Shown: piece by piece, positions 8,540 through 17,758 of the stretch
Layout: the number at the start of each line of letters is the position of its first letter
How positions within the stretch are numbered: the first letter of the stretch is position 1
From: JAIOSF01 sp047159865
GTDB lineage: Bacteria > Campylobacterota > Campylobacteria > Campylobacterales > Arcobacteraceae
Direction of reading: 5' to 3'
Length of the DNA stretch: 64,000 nt
Assembly: GCF_047159865.1 (NCBI RefSeq)
Contig: NZ_AP038804.1
Location: forward strand, 1,302,001 to 1,366,000
Made by a program: the position numbers and the translations under genes
The notes under the pieces: generated by a model
What the model was told of the DNA's origin: nothing
Databases searched by the model: none
The model's input: the letters and a program-made list of their open reading frames with translations, nothing else

Positions 8540-9265
8540 TTGGCAGAAGAAAATAGAGATAATCAAGAAGATATAGTAAAAATGTTTAATGATATTGCTA
8601 AAACATATGATATAGCAAATAGAGTTTTAAGTATGGGTATCGATAAAAGATGGCGAAAAAAAGCGTGTAATTTAGCATATAAATTTTATGGAAAGTCACA
8701 TTTAACAAAAATTGTGGATGTTGCTTGTGGTACAGGTGATTTGATGATTGATTGGGAAAATGTGGCAAATACAAATGGCATTGGGATTGATGAGATAGTT
8801 GGTGTTGATCCAAGTGTTGGTATGATGGCTGTTGGTAAAACAAAAATTCCACACAGAACATTTGTTGAAGCGGGTGCTGAAGATATGCCTATTGATGATG
8901 AATCTGTAGATATACTTTCTATCTCTTATGGAATTAGAAATGTTGTTAAAAGAAAAGAGGGTTTAAAAGAATTTGCAAGAGTTCTTAAAAAAGATGGTCT
9001 TTGTGTTATTTTAGAATTTACAAAAAATGATAAAAAGAACTTACCAGCTAAGCTAACAAAATTTTATATGAATAACTTGATGCCACATATTGGTGGTCTT
9101 GTGTCAAAAAATAAAGATGCATATACATATTTACCAGAATCAATCGAAGCATTTATTACTACAAAGCAGATGTGTAAAGAGCTAAAAGAGGTTGGTCTTG
9201 AACCTATTTTTGTAAAAGGGTATTCTATGGATATGAGTACAACTTTTATAGCTCGAAAGATATAA
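8540..9265 (+). CDS. ubiE: Demethylmenaquinone methyltransferase
   Basis: UbiE/MenG adds the C-methyl group in the last step of menaquinone (or ubiquinone) synthesis. The 241-residue protein has the SAM-binding motif VDVACGTGD, a second-strand acidic motif GVDPSVGMM, and the family run DIANRVLSMGIDKRWRKKA near the N-terminus. It starts with TTG at 8540, preceded by AAAGGTAAG. Campylobacterota use menaquinones for respiration, so methylation of demethylmenaquinone is the expected reaction. It precedes xseA by 5 bases. Confidence 0.93.
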   Translation: MAEENRDNQEDIVKMFNDIAKTYDIANRVLSMGIDKRWRKKACNLAYKFYGKSHLTKIVDVACGTGDLMIDWENVANTNGIGIDEIVGVDPSVGMMAVGKTKIPHRTFVEAGAEDMPIDDESVDILSISYGIRNVVKRKEGLKEFARVLKKDGLCVILEFTKNDKKNLPAKLTKFYMNNLMPHIGGLVSKNKDAYTYLPESIEAFITTKQMCKELKEVGLEPIFVKGYSMDMSTTFIARKI

Positions 9266-9270
9266 GTTTA

Positions 9271-10482
9271 GTGAACTCTCCAATAACAGTAAGTACTTTA
9301 AATGAACAAATTAAAGGTATTTTAGAAACGACATTTTGTTCAGTTTATGTAGAAGGTGAAATTTCGAATCTCACTTATCATAATTCAGGGCATATATATT
9401 TCAGTGTAAAAGATAATAAATCTACAATATCTTGTGTTATGTTTAAAGGAAATGCCCAATACCTTAAATTTAGACTTGAAGTTGGTGCTAAAATTGTAAT
9501 TAGTGGAAATATAACAGTTTATACCCCTCGTGGAAATTATCAGTTGTTATGTCAAAAAATTGAACCTAGTGGAGTTGGTGCATTAGCCTTAGCGTATGAA
9601 CAATTAAAAACAAAATTGCAAATTAAAGGATACTTTGACAAGTCGATTAAAAAACAACTACCACTATACCCTCAAAATATTTATGTAATTACTTCAAATA
9701 CTGGTGCTGCTATTGAAGATATGAAAAAAATATTAAATGCTCGATATCCTTTATGTAACATGATTCTTTTACCCACTCTTGTTCAGGGCGAAGGTGCTAA
9801 AGAAAATATTGTACAAAATATAAAAAAAGCTGATGAGATGGCAAAAGATTCTTTAGAAAACTCTATTTTGATTGTTGGTAGAGGCGGAGGGAGTATTGAA
9901 GATTTATGGGCATTTAATGAAGAGATAGTCTCAGATGCTATATATACTGCTAAAATAACAGTTATAAGTGCGGTTGGACATGAAAATGATTTTGTGATCT
10001 CTGATTTTGTTGCAGATGTAAGAGCTAGTACGCCCTCTAATGCAATTGAAATATCAACTCCACATATCAATGAATTACGACAGTATACAGATAATTTAAT
10101 GAACGATTTAAATCATAAATTCAGAACTATTTTGTTACAAAAAGAGCAAGAGTTAAAACACTTTAAAAAAAGTTTTGAGCAACAATCTTTTACAAAAAGA
10201 TTTGAATTTATCGAATCAAAGATATCTAATATGAATCAGCAATTTCAAAATGCGTTAAAACAGATTATAAAAATGAAAGAGGAAAACTTACATTTTACAA
10301 AAAATAATTTTTTATTAAATCATCCAAGCAATAAAGATAAAAAAGGTTTTGTCCAGTTAAGTGCAGATAATAAAATTGTAAATTTGAGTCAAATTAATGA
10401 AAATGATATCATCACAATACAAAACTCAAAAATAACAGCAGATTGCAAAGTTATTTCAAAGAATATTATAGATAAAATGTAG
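9271..10482 (+). CDS. xseA: Exodeoxyribonuclease VII large subunit
   Basis: XseA is the large subunit of exonuclease VII, which degrades single-stranded DNA. The N-terminal OB-fold is recognisable (VEGEISNLTYHNSGHIYFSVKD), followed by the catalytic region ITSNTGAAIEDM, GRGGGSIEDLWAFN and SAVGHENDF, then a long coiled coil. At 403 residues it is shorter than the E. coli enzyme but normal for this phylum. It begins with GTG 5 bases after ubiE. No xseB is visible beside it. Confidence 0.95.
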   Translation: MNSPITVSTLNEQIKGILETTFCSVYVEGEISNLTYHNSGHIYFSVKDNKSTISCVMFKGNAQYLKFRLEVGAKIVISGNITVYTPRGNYQLLCQKIEPSGVGALALAYEQLKTKLQIKGYFDKSIKKQLPLYPQNIYVITSNTGAAIEDMKKILNARYPLCNMILLPTLVQGEGAKENIVQNIKKADEMAKDSLENSILIVGRGGGSIEDLWAFNEEIVSDAIYTAKITVISAVGHENDFVISDFVADVRASTPSNAIEISTPHINELRQYTDNLMNDLNHKFRTILLQKEQELKHFKKSFEQQSFTKRFEFIESKISNMNQQFQNALKQIIKMKEENLHFTKNNFLLNHPSNKDKKGFVQLSADNKIVNLSQINENDIITIQNSKITADCKVISKNIIDKM

Positions 10483-10497
10483 TTAAATAGTTTTAGC

Positions 10498-10503
10498 TAT
10501 AAT
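10498..10503 (+). promoter_or_regulatory. -10 promoter element for cheW
   Basis: A consensus TATAAT lies 37 bases before the cheW ATG, preceded by AT-rich sequence without a clear -35. It suggests cheW is transcribed separately from xseA. Confidence 0.5.
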
Positions 10504-10539
10504 CATTAAAAACACTAGAAATTAAATAAAAGGATAGTT

Positions 10540-11016
10540 ATGGCAAGAATAGATAAGCAATACAGTAGTACAAACTCAGATGAGTATATGACATTTATAT
10601 TAGGTGAGATGAAATATGCTGTTGAGTTACCAAAAATTAGAGAGATATTAACATATCCTGATTTAATTACTACACTACCAAATACAACAGAATGGGTAAA
10701 AGGTCTTATTAATTTAAGAGGTGAAGTTGTTCCTATTTTGGATATTAGAGTGAAGTTTGGTACTGGTGAAGTACAATATGATGAAAACACAGCTGTAATT
10801 GCTGTTATAACAAATGATAATCGAATGATAGGTTTAGTTGTAGATAAAGTTGATGATGTTCAAAAATTAGAAACTTCTCAATTGTATCCTGTATCTGATA
10901 TGGGATCAGCAATTCCACCTAGATATTTAAAAGGTTTTGTAAGACTCGAAGATAATCAAATGCTAGTTATTATGGATATAGAAACTGTTGTAGCTAAAGA
11001 AGAGTTGAAATCATAA
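10540..11016 (+). CDS. cheW: Chemotaxis adaptor protein CheW
   Basis: The 158-residue protein is a single CheW domain that couples chemoreceptors to the CheA kinase. The pattern TFILGEMKYAVELPKIREIL, then WVKGLINLRGEVVPILDIRVKFG and IGLVVDKVDDV, is characteristic. It has its own -10 element and a good AAAAGGATAG ribosome site. No cheA or cheV is adjacent, which is common for the dispersed chemotaxis genes of this phylum. It faces a HAD phosphatase gene. Confidence 0.95.
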   Translation: MARIDKQYSSTNSDEYMTFILGEMKYAVELPKIREILTYPDLITTLPNTTEWVKGLINLRGEVVPILDIRVKFGTGEVQYDENTAVIAVITNDNRMIGLVVDKVDDVQKLETSQLYPVSDMGSAIPPRYLKGFVRLEDNQMLVIMDIETVVAKEELKS

Positions 11017-11024
11017 ATTTCATC

Positions 11025-11043
11025 TCTTTTATCATCTAAAAGA
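11025..11043. terminator. Inverted repeat between convergent cheW and HAD genes
   Basis: TCTTTTA and TAAAAGA (7 bp, perfect) flank a 5-base loop. It overlaps the stop codon of the minus-strand gene. There is no strong T-tract on either side, so termination strength is doubtful. Confidence 0.4.
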
Positions 11044-11664
11044 TAAAATATTTTTCTTTAAATCTTCTACATTTGCAATTACATTTTGATTTGTATGTTG
11101 TGTAAATCCCCAATTAACTAATAAATAGTCCATATTACACGCTAGGGCGGCATTTCTATCTTTATCACTATCCCCTATAAGAATTGTGTTTTTTATCTCT
11201 GTATTGAGTGTTTTTGTTGTGTTTAGAAGCATCTCTGGATGTGGTTTAGGATTAGATACTGTATCTGAACCAATTACATAGTCAAAGTGATGTTTTATCT
11301 CTAAATGTTTAATCATCTTATTTGCAAATTGTGCTGATGCATTTGTTGCTATTGAGAGAGTGAAATGCTTATTAATCTCATCTAGTAGTTCTTTTATCCC
11401 TTTATAAAGGGAAATGTCACTTATACAGTTATTGTGATAATAATCACCAAAAAGTTTTGTTTGTTCTTCTGTAAACTTTTTTGTACCATAAAAAAATTCT
11501 GCTGAATTTATATCTGGATTATTAATATTGGTTAATAGCTCTACTTTAGGCATAGGAAGTAATCCTAGATTTTTTCGCACAAAATTGATAGTGTTGCTAA
11601 TTACATCACCACTATCTATAAGTGTACCATCCATATCAAATATAATTAATTGTTTTTTTTGCAT
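11032..11664 (-). CDS. HAD-family phosphatase (phosphoglycolate phosphatase-like)
   Basis: The 210-residue protein has the HAD motifs: nucleophile Asp10 and Asp12 in IIFDMDGTLID, a Ser/Thr motif (SIATNAS), a conserved Lys in NPKPHPEM, and the acidic motif LIGDSDKDRNAA. A helical cap is inserted after motif I (subfamily I). Gph-like activity on 2-phosphoglycolate is the usual assignment, but substrates of these enzymes vary. It lies downstream of efp but beyond a strong terminator, so it probably has its own promoter. Confidence 0.85.
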   Translation of the reverse strand: MQKKQLIIFDMDGTLIDSGDVISNTINFVRKNLGLLPMPKVELLTNINNPDINSAEFFYGTKKFTEEQTKLFGDYYHNNCISDISLYKGIKELLDEINKHFTLSIATNASAQFANKMIKHLEIKHHFDYVIGSDTVSNPKPHPEMLLNTTKTLNTEIKNTILIGDSDKDRNAALACNMDYLLVNWGFTQHTNQNVIANVEDLKKNILSFR

Positions 11665-11683
11665 AGTTGTCCAATTTTGAAGT

Positions 11684-11711
11684 TAAAAAAAAGGGGCTTA
11701 AAATAAGCCCC
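11684..11711 (-). terminator. Intrinsic terminator of the efp operon
   Basis: GGGGCTTA and TAAGCCCC form a perfect 8-bp GC-rich stem with an AAA loop (11693-11711). On the minus strand it is followed by a run of eight or more T (plus-strand A-run 11685-11692). It lies just after the efp stop codon. Confidence 0.9.
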
Positions 11712-11735
11712 TCTTTAGATAGTTAAATAGAAGTA

Positions 11736-12296
11736 TTATTTTACTTTTTCTAAATAATCACCAGTTTTAGTATCACATTTGATAATATCACCTTCAATAA
11801 GGTGAAATGGAATTTGCACAACTGCACCACATTCGAGTGTAGCAGGTTTTTTACCACCTTGTGAATCACCTTTAAAGTTTGGTGGTGTTTCAACAATTTT
11901 CATCTCAACAGTAGCTGGTGCTTCAACAGTGATTGCTTCACCTTTGAAGAACATCATATCTACATTCATCCCATCGATAATCCATTTTTCTGTATCACCA
12001 ACTTGCTCATAAGTTAGACCAATTTGGTCATAAGTATTTGTATCCATAAATTGTAACATTTCACCATCGTCATATAAAAACTGCATAGTTTTTTGTTGTA
12101 AATCTGGAGTTTCAAACTTATCACCAGCATGAAAAGTTTTTTCAATAGTTTTCGCGTTTAAGTAGTTTTTGATTTTACATCGTACAAATGCAGCACCTTT
12201 ACCAGGTTTTACATGTGCATAATCTGTAATTTTATATGGAATACCATCAACTTCTATCTTTAAACCTTTTTTTAAATCACTCATTCCTAAAGCCAT
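11736..12296 (-). CDS. efp: Translation elongation factor P
   Basis: EF-P rescues ribosomes stalled at polyproline stretches. The 186-residue protein shows the KOW-like N-terminal domain with the loop HVKPGKGAAFVR, in which Lys33 is the position that is post-translationally modified in relatives, and the C-terminal OB domains ending in GDIIKCDTKTGDYLEKVK. It lies 8 bases after serA on the same strand and is followed by a strong terminator. Confidence 0.97.
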   Translation of the reverse strand: MALGMSDLKKGLKIEVDGIPYKITDYAHVKPGKGAAFVRCKIKNYLNAKTIEKTFHAGDKFETPDLQQKTMQFLYDDGEMLQFMDTNTYDQIGLTYEQVGDTEKWIIDGMNVDMMFFKGEAITVEAPATVEMKIVETPPNFKGDSQGGKKPATLECGAVVQIPFHLIEGDIIKCDTKTGDYLEKVK

Positions 12297-12304
12297 GAAA
12301 ATCC

Positions 12305-13891
12305 TTATATTTGTGCATAAGAAACTGATCTTGCAGCTTCTATATTTGATAGTTTTTCTAATGTACCACTTTGAACTTCATCATCAACAATAATAACTGC
12401 AAGAGCACCATTTTTGTTTCTTCCAAGTCTAAAGTCTGAAATATTGATTCCTTCATTAGCTAAAATTGTACCAACATTTCCAATCACACCTGGAACATCG
12501 GAATTTGATAATAATATCATTTTACCAGTTGGTTCTATATCCATCATATAATCGTTAATAGTAATAATTCTTTGAACATCTTCTTCAAAAATTGTTCCGC
12601 TTGTAGAATTAATACCTTTGTTTGTTGTTATTTTAACAGTAACTTGATTTTTAAATGCACTATTATTAGATTGTTCAGAAGATTCAATTTTGATCCCTTT
12701 TTCATCTGCTACAAATGTTGCATTTACATAATTGATTTTTTCGCTACCAAGTGATTGTGTTAAAGCACCAACGATTGCAAATGTTTCTAAGCTATCTAAA
12801 TAGTTAGAAATTTCACCTTCAGCTTCAATTTTAATCGATTTGATTTCACTTTTATCCATTTGTGCAATTAAGAAAGCCATTTTTTGAGTTAGTTCTAAAT
12901 ATGGTTTTACAAATGAAGGTATTTTAGTTTCATCAATAGGTAAATTTAAAGCATGAGGATAACCAATACCACGAGCTGATTTAATTGCATTATTAGCAGC
13001 TTGAGTTGCAATTTTAAATTGAGACTCTACAGTGTTCGCACCAAGGTGAGCTGTTACTGTTACATTGTCAAGATCTAATAATGGATGATTGATTGCTGGT
13101 TCTTTATTGAATACATCAATTCCCGCCATTGCAATTTTTTTAGATTTTAGATTGTTAAATAATGCTTCTTCATTATATAAACCACCTCTTGCACAGTTGA
13201 TAAGAATAACACCATCTTTCATCTTTGCAATCTCTTTTTCACCAATCATATCAATTGTTTCATGGTTTTTTGGTGTATGTATTGTAATAATATCACAATC
13301 TAAAATATCATCAAAATTAGTTGTATAAGTTACCCCTAAATCTGTAGCTTTTGTAGAAGATATGTATGGGTCGTAAGTTACTACATCCATCTCAAATCCT
13401 TTACATCGTAAAGCAACTCTATGTCCAATATTACCAAACCCAATTACACCTATTTTTTTGCCATAAAGTTCTTGACCATACCAGTCTTCTCTTTTCCAAA
13501 CTCTTTGATCTTTTAATTGAGAATGAGCATAAGGCATTTTTCTCATACAAGAAAGTAAGTGAGTCATAGTAAGTTCTGTTGCTGCAATTGTATTAGCTGT
13601 TGGTACATTCATTGCAATTACACCACGCTTACTACAACCATCAATATCAACATTATCAACACCAACCCCAGCCCGTACTACGGCCTTAAGGTTTGTTGCT
13701 GCATTTAAAAACTTTTCATCAATATCTGTTGAACTTCTTGTGATACAAACTTGAGCATCTTTGATTACATCTAAAAGGGCAGTTTTATCTATATCTGCTG
13801 CATAAACATAATTTATATCACTAGTATTTTTTAATATTTCTAAACCACTTTCATGAATGTGGTCACAAACTACTACTGTAGGTTTATTCAT
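12305..13891 (-). CDS. serA: D-3-phosphoglycerate dehydrogenase
   Basis: SerA catalyses the first step of serine synthesis from 3-phosphoglycerate. Features in order: substrate domain, NAD-binding Rossmann segment (GKKIGVIGFGNIGHRVA), catalytic Arg in INCARGGLYNEEAL, Glu/His region (AHLGANTVESQ), an intervening ASB-type domain, and a C-terminal ACT domain (LSNSDVPGVIGNVGTILANE), about 528 residues in all. An ATG 12 bases further upstream overlaps the Shine-Dalgarno GGAG; the chosen ATG has that GGAG 6 bases before it and gives the usual MNKPTVVV start. It lies between rpsA and efp in one transcriptional direction. Confidence 0.95.
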   Translation of the reverse strand: MNKPTVVVCDHIHESGLEILKNTSDINYVYAADIDKTALLDVIKDAQVCITRSSTDIDEKFLNAATNLKAVVRAGVGVDNVDIDGCSKRGVIAMNVPTANTIAATELTMTHLLSCMRKMPYAHSQLKDQRVWKREDWYGQELYGKKIGVIGFGNIGHRVALRCKGFEMDVVTYDPYISSTKATDLGVTYTTNFDDILDCDIITIHTPKNHETIDMIGEKEIAKMKDGVILINCARGGLYNEEALFNNLKSKKIAMAGIDVFNKEPAINHPLLDLDNVTVTAHLGANTVESQFKIATQAANNAIKSARGIGYPHALNLPIDETKIPSFVKPYLELTQKMAFLIAQMDKSEIKSIKIEAEGEISNYLDSLETFAIVGALTQSLGSEKINYVNATFVADEKGIKIESSEQSNNSAFKNQVTVKITTNKGINSTSGTIFEEDVQRIITINDYMMDIEPTGKMILLSNSDVPGVIGNVGTILANEGINISDFRLGRNKNGALAVIIVDDEVQSGTLEKLSNIEAARSVSYAQI

Positions 13892-13922
13892 AATTTTCTC
13901 CATTTTTACAGTTAAAGTAAGA

Positions 13923-15578
13923 TTACTTTAACTGTCCTGCTAATGCGTCACCAAGTGTCATTGTTGAAGTGTCATTAACTGATTTTAACATATCTCTGTC
14001 TTTTTGAGATGCTAATCTTCTTACTGATAATCTTACTCTGTTTCGTTGTTTATCTATATTAACAACTACAGCTTCGATCTCATCACCAATTTTAACTTCA
14101 TCTTCACCCTCTTCAGGTTTCATCATATCTTCTTTTCGGATAAGTCCATCAAGGTTATTTTCAAGTTTAACAAATACACCAAAATCTTTGATGTCTTTTA
14201 CTGTAGACTTGATAATATCACCTGTGTTGTGTTCTTTTTCAAATTTTTGTGCTGGAGAATCTTGTAATGCTCTTACACTTAAAGAGATGTTTTCTTTTTC
14301 AGTATCAATTTTGATAATTTTTACTTCAATCTCATCACCTTTTTTGTAAATATCTTTACATTTAGCTGTTGATTCCCAGTTAGCTTCTTCATTATGTAAA
14401 AGACCATCTACTGTACCTAAGTTTACAAACGCACCAAAGTCTGTTAGTGTTGCAACTGTACCAGTAACTACATCACCAACTTTATTTTCTTTGATAAATG
14501 TTTGGAATGGTTTTGGTTGTAATGATTTTAAAGAAACTCTTAATCTTCTTTTATCACAATCTAAATCGATAACTTCAACATTAATCTCTTGACCAATCTC
14601 TAAGTAATCTTTTGGATTTTTTACATTTTTGTTGTGGCTAATTTCAGAAATATGTAATAAACCTTCGATGTCATTTCCTAAATCAACAAATGCACCGTAT
14701 GATTCAAAGTTAGAAACAGTTACAGTAATAGTATCACCAGTTTCAAGAGCATCTCTCATCTCTTCCCATGGATTTGCTAATGCTTCTTTAATTGATAAAG
14801 ATAAGTGACCTTTTTCTTTGTCATAAGATTTCATAACAGCAATAACTTCATCACCCTCTTTATAGTAAGCTGATGGATTAACTGGACCTTTGTAAGAGAT
14901 CTCATTGTAGTTAACTAAACCATCAATTCCACCTAAATCTACGAACATACCATAAGAAGTAATTTTTTTAACGATACCAGTTTTAGGCTCATTATTTTCC
15001 ATTAATTCTGCTATTTTTTCTTCTTTGTGTTTTTGAGCTTCTTCGATTAGTTTTCTTCTAGAGATAACGATGCTTGATGTTTCTGGTTTTGCTTTTAATA
15101 CAACAGCTTTGATTTTTTTACCAACTGCTCCAACTGCTTTTAAGAAACCTTGTGCCATTGGCATGAAGTATTCCATACCTTCTTCATCTTGAACGATAAA
15201 TCCAGCTCTTGGTTTAACAGATGTTACAACACCTTCTACAATTACATTTTCTGGATCTTCACCATGTTGTGCGAAAAATTCGTCAAACTTAGCTTTTTGT
15301 AAAACTTTTTTGTATGATAACGATAAGTTTTCACCTCTTGTACCAATAATCATCACTGTGATTTTATCACCAACTGAATATTTTACTGTTCCATCTGTGT
15401 TTGTAATTTCACTTAATGGGATTCTTCCCTCTTTACCAGCTATACTTACTACAAAGTTATCATCATTAACAATTACTATTTCACCCTCAGTTACTGAGTT
15501 TGTTTCAGTGTTCTTTTCGCTCTCCTCCAACATTGCTGCGAAGTCTTCACCTTCTATTTCAAAATCTTCAAATTTCAT
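13923..15578 (-). CDS. rpsA: 30S ribosomal protein S1
   Basis: S1 brings mRNA to the 30S subunit. The 551-residue protein consists of tandem S1 RNA-binding domains; clear copies include GIVKKITSYGMFVDLGGIDGLV, then a FESYGAFVDLGNDIEGLLH copy, a LTDFGAFVNLGTVDGLLH copy and a KDFGVFVKLENNLDGLI copy, preceded by two divergent N-terminal domains. Length matches the six-domain proteobacterial form (about 557). It is downstream of ispH but has a consensus -10 in the gap. Confidence 0.97.
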   Translation of the reverse strand: MKFEDFEIEGEDFAAMLEESEKNTETNSVTEGEIVIVNDDNFVVSIAGKEGRIPLSEITNTDGTVKYSVGDKITVMIIGTRGENLSLSYKKVLQKAKFDEFFAQHGEDPENVIVEGVVTSVKPRAGFIVQDEEGMEYFMPMAQGFLKAVGAVGKKIKAVVLKAKPETSSIVISRRKLIEEAQKHKEEKIAELMENNEPKTGIVKKITSYGMFVDLGGIDGLVNYNEISYKGPVNPSAYYKEGDEVIAVMKSYDKEKGHLSLSIKEALANPWEEMRDALETGDTITVTVSNFESYGAFVDLGNDIEGLLHISEISHNKNVKNPKDYLEIGQEINVEVIDLDCDKRRLRVSLKSLQPKPFQTFIKENKVGDVVTGTVATLTDFGAFVNLGTVDGLLHNEEANWESTAKCKDIYKKGDEIEVKIIKIDTEKENISLSVRALQDSPAQKFEKEHNTGDIIKSTVKDIKDFGVFVKLENNLDGLIRKEDMMKPEEGEDEVKIGDEIEAVVVNIDKQRNRVRLSVRRLASQKDRDMLKSVNDTSTMTLGDALAGQLK

Positions 15579-15611
15579 TTGCTTGCCTACCCTTTTGTTT
15601 TTTATGGGCTG

Positions 15612-15617
15612 ATTATA
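15612..15617 (-). promoter_or_regulatory. -10 promoter element for rpsA
   Basis: On the minus strand the sequence reads GATATAATC, a consensus TATAAT 34 bases before the rpsA ATG, within the 68-base gap after ispH. It allows rpsA to be transcribed independently of the upstream aroA-ispH genes. Confidence 0.5.
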
Positions 15618-15646
15618 TCGAAAATTGACTTAATTTTTTTATATAG

Positions 15647-16468
15647 CTAGAGTTTTTCTATTTTTTCTATCACTTTTTGGATAATCCAATCGGGAGTTGA
15701 AGCACCAGCTGTAACCCCACAAACTGTTTTATTTATAAACCAAGAATCATCTAGTTCTGATTCATCTTCGATCAAATGACTGACACAGTTCTCTTCAGAA
15801 ATATTAAATAGTTGTTTTGTATTTGATGAGTTTTTACCACCAATAACAATCATGATATCAACAGTGCCAGAGAGTTCTCTTGTAGCTGCTTGATTTTCAA
15901 ATGTAGCATCGCAAATAGTATTAAAAACTCGAACCTCTTTATATCGAAGTATTAAATGATTTATAATATCTAAGTATTTTTCTTTTTGTTTTGTTGTCTG
16001 TGCTACTGTTGCTATTTTGTCATATTTAAAAATTAAGTTATCTAGTTCATCAGGACTAGGGACTACATGTACATCATCCCCATAACTTTTTACACCTTTT
16101 ACTTCTGGATGGTCATCATCTCCAAATATTACAATACTATATTTATCTTTAGACATATTTTTTACGATTTGTTGTGGTGTAGTTACAAAGGGACAGGTTG
16201 CGTTGATAACTTTTGTGTTATTTTCTTTTAATTTTTTTAGATCATTTTTAGGAATACCATGTGTTCTGATGATAACTGTATCTTGTTTTTGTGCTTCTTC
16301 AATAGTTGAATATAAATCAACATTGAAATCTTTTTTTAGTCTATCTATCTCTTTTTGATTATGGATAAGAGGTCCCATGGTTGCAGAGTTTTTATGTTCT
16401 TCTGCAATTTTGATGGCTCTTTTAACTCCAAAACAAAAGCCATAGTGTGTGGCTAGTTTTACTTTCAC
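15647..16468 (-). CDS. ispH: 4-hydroxy-3-methylbut-2-enyl diphosphate reductase
   Basis: IspH is the iron-sulfur enzyme that performs the last step of the MEP isoprenoid pathway. The three cluster cysteines are visible at Cys12 (YGFCFGVKRA), Cys92 (NATCPFVT) and Cys186 (NTICDAT). The end CGVTAGASTPDWIIQ is typical. 273 residues is normal for the short form. It lies 3 bases after aroA, so they are cotranscribed. Confidence 0.97.
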   Translation of the reverse strand: MKVKLATHYGFCFGVKRAIKIAEEHKNSATMGPLIHNQKEIDRLKKDFNVDLYSTIEEAQKQDTVIIRTHGIPKNDLKKLKENNTKVINATCPFVTTPQQIVKNMSKDKYSIVIFGDDDHPEVKGVKSYGDDVHVVPSPDELDNLIFKYDKIATVAQTTKQKEKYLDIINHLILRYKEVRVFNTICDATFENQAATRELSGTVDIMIVIGGKNSSNTKQLFNISEENCVSHLIEDESELDDSWFINKTVCGVTAGASTPDWIIQKVIEKIEKL

Positions 16469-16471
16469 TTG

Positions 16472-17758
16472 TTATCCTTTTAGTGATTTTAGTATTTCAA
16501 CAAAATTAGGAAAGGATGTTTCAATACACTGTGTATCTTCAATATCCATACCACACAATAGTCCTGCTATTGCAAAACTCATAGCTATTCTGTGATCGCC
16601 ATGAGAATTTATAGTTGCACTTTTCAGTTTATCATCTCCATTGATTTCATAGCCATCTTCAAATTCAGTGTATGATACACCACATAATTTAAGATTTTCT
16701 ACAACAACACTAATCCTATCACACTCTTTTACTCGTAGCTCTTTTGCATTTTTGACAATACTTTTTCCATTTGCAATAGACATAGCAATACTTAATGCTG
16801 GTAATTCATCTATAAGCCAAGCGATATTTGAGTCAACTGTTACACCATTAAGTACATTATGCTCAACAATAATATCTCCTATAGGTTCATAGACATCTTC
16901 AGTTTTTACATAAGTAACTTTTGCACCCATTTTTTCTAAAATTTTGTATGCTTCTATTCGGGTGCGGTTTAAAGTAACATTTTTTAAAGTTACTTTAGCA
17001 TTTGGTACTATAGCTGCTGCAACAGCAAAGAAAAATGCTGATGAAGGATCTGTAGGTACAGTTATATTTAATGGTTTGAGTTTCCCTTTTAAAGGTTCAA
17101 TCTCTATCCATCCATCTTTATTTGTTGAAATATTTGCACCCATTCCATTGAGCATTCGCTCAGTGTGATCTCTACTTAATAAGTCTTCTTTATAGTAAGA
17201 TTTTTCATCACTTTGAATAGCTGCTAAAATAAGTGCTGATTTTACTTGTGCTGAATCTATTGGACTATGATATCTAAATGAAGACAACTTTGCACCACGA
17301 ATATGAAGTGGGGCTTTGTTTCCCTTTTCTCTTCCATCAATTGATGCGCCAATATTTCGTAATGGATCAGCAACTCTTTTCATTGGTCGAGAACGAAGAT
17401 ACTTATCACCAGTTAAGACAAAACTACCTTCAATACCAGCTAATAATCCAGCATAAAGCCTCATACCAGTTCCTGCATTTCCACAATCTAATACATCGTC
17501 AGGTTCACTTAATGTTTTTGGAGGAGTAATTGTAATAATTCCAGTTTCTGAGTCATCTTCAATTCTTGCACCAAGTTTTTCTGCAATTCTCAATGAATCC
17601 ATAGTATCTTCGCCACGGAGATAGTTTTTTATAACTGATGGTTTATCACTAAACAAACTAAACATAGCACATCTATGAGAAATAGATTTATCACTAGCAA
17701 TGTTATCAATAACGATATCAAATGAATTTTTTAGCGGTGTTATGTTTAATTTTTTCAT
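16472..17758 (-). CDS. aroA: 3-phosphoshikimate 1-carboxyvinyltransferase (EPSP synthase)
   Basis: AroA transfers the enolpyruvyl group from PEP to shikimate 3-phosphate in the aromatic amino acid pathway. The 428-residue protein shows SDKSISHRCAMFSL, the LDCGNAGTGMRLYAGLLAG motif and the RVKECDRI segment near the C-terminus. Its first base overlaps the end of pheT, coupling their translation, and ispH follows after 3 bases. Confidence 0.97.
   Translation of the reverse strand: MKKLNITPLKNSFDIVIDNIASDKSISHRCAMFSLFSDKPSVIKNYLRGEDTMDSLRIAEKLGARIEDDSETGIITITPPKTLSEPDDVLDCGNAGTGMRLYAGLLAGIEGSFVLTGDKYLRSRPMKRVADPLRNIGASIDGREKGNKAPLHIRGAKLSSFRYHSPIDSAQVKSALILAAIQSDEKSYYKEDLLSRDHTERMLNGMGANISTNKDGWIEIEPLKGKLKPLNITVPTDPSSAFFFAVAAAIVPNAKVTLKNVTLNRTRIEAYKILEKMGAKVTYVKTEDVYEPIGDIIVEHNVLNGVTVDSNIAWLIDELPALSIAMSIANGKSIVKNAKELRVKECDRISVVVENLKLCGVSYTEFEDGYEINGDDKLKSATINSHGDHRIAMSFAIAGLLCGMDIEDTQCIETSFPNFVEILKSLKG

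Noticed and set aside
13892..13903. Upstream ATG for serA
   Set aside because: Its codons contain the GGAG ribosome site of the better placed ATG at 13891.
16944..17168. Plus-strand frame opposite aroA
   Set aside because: Antisense shadow with no start signals; aroA motifs are intact on the minus strand.
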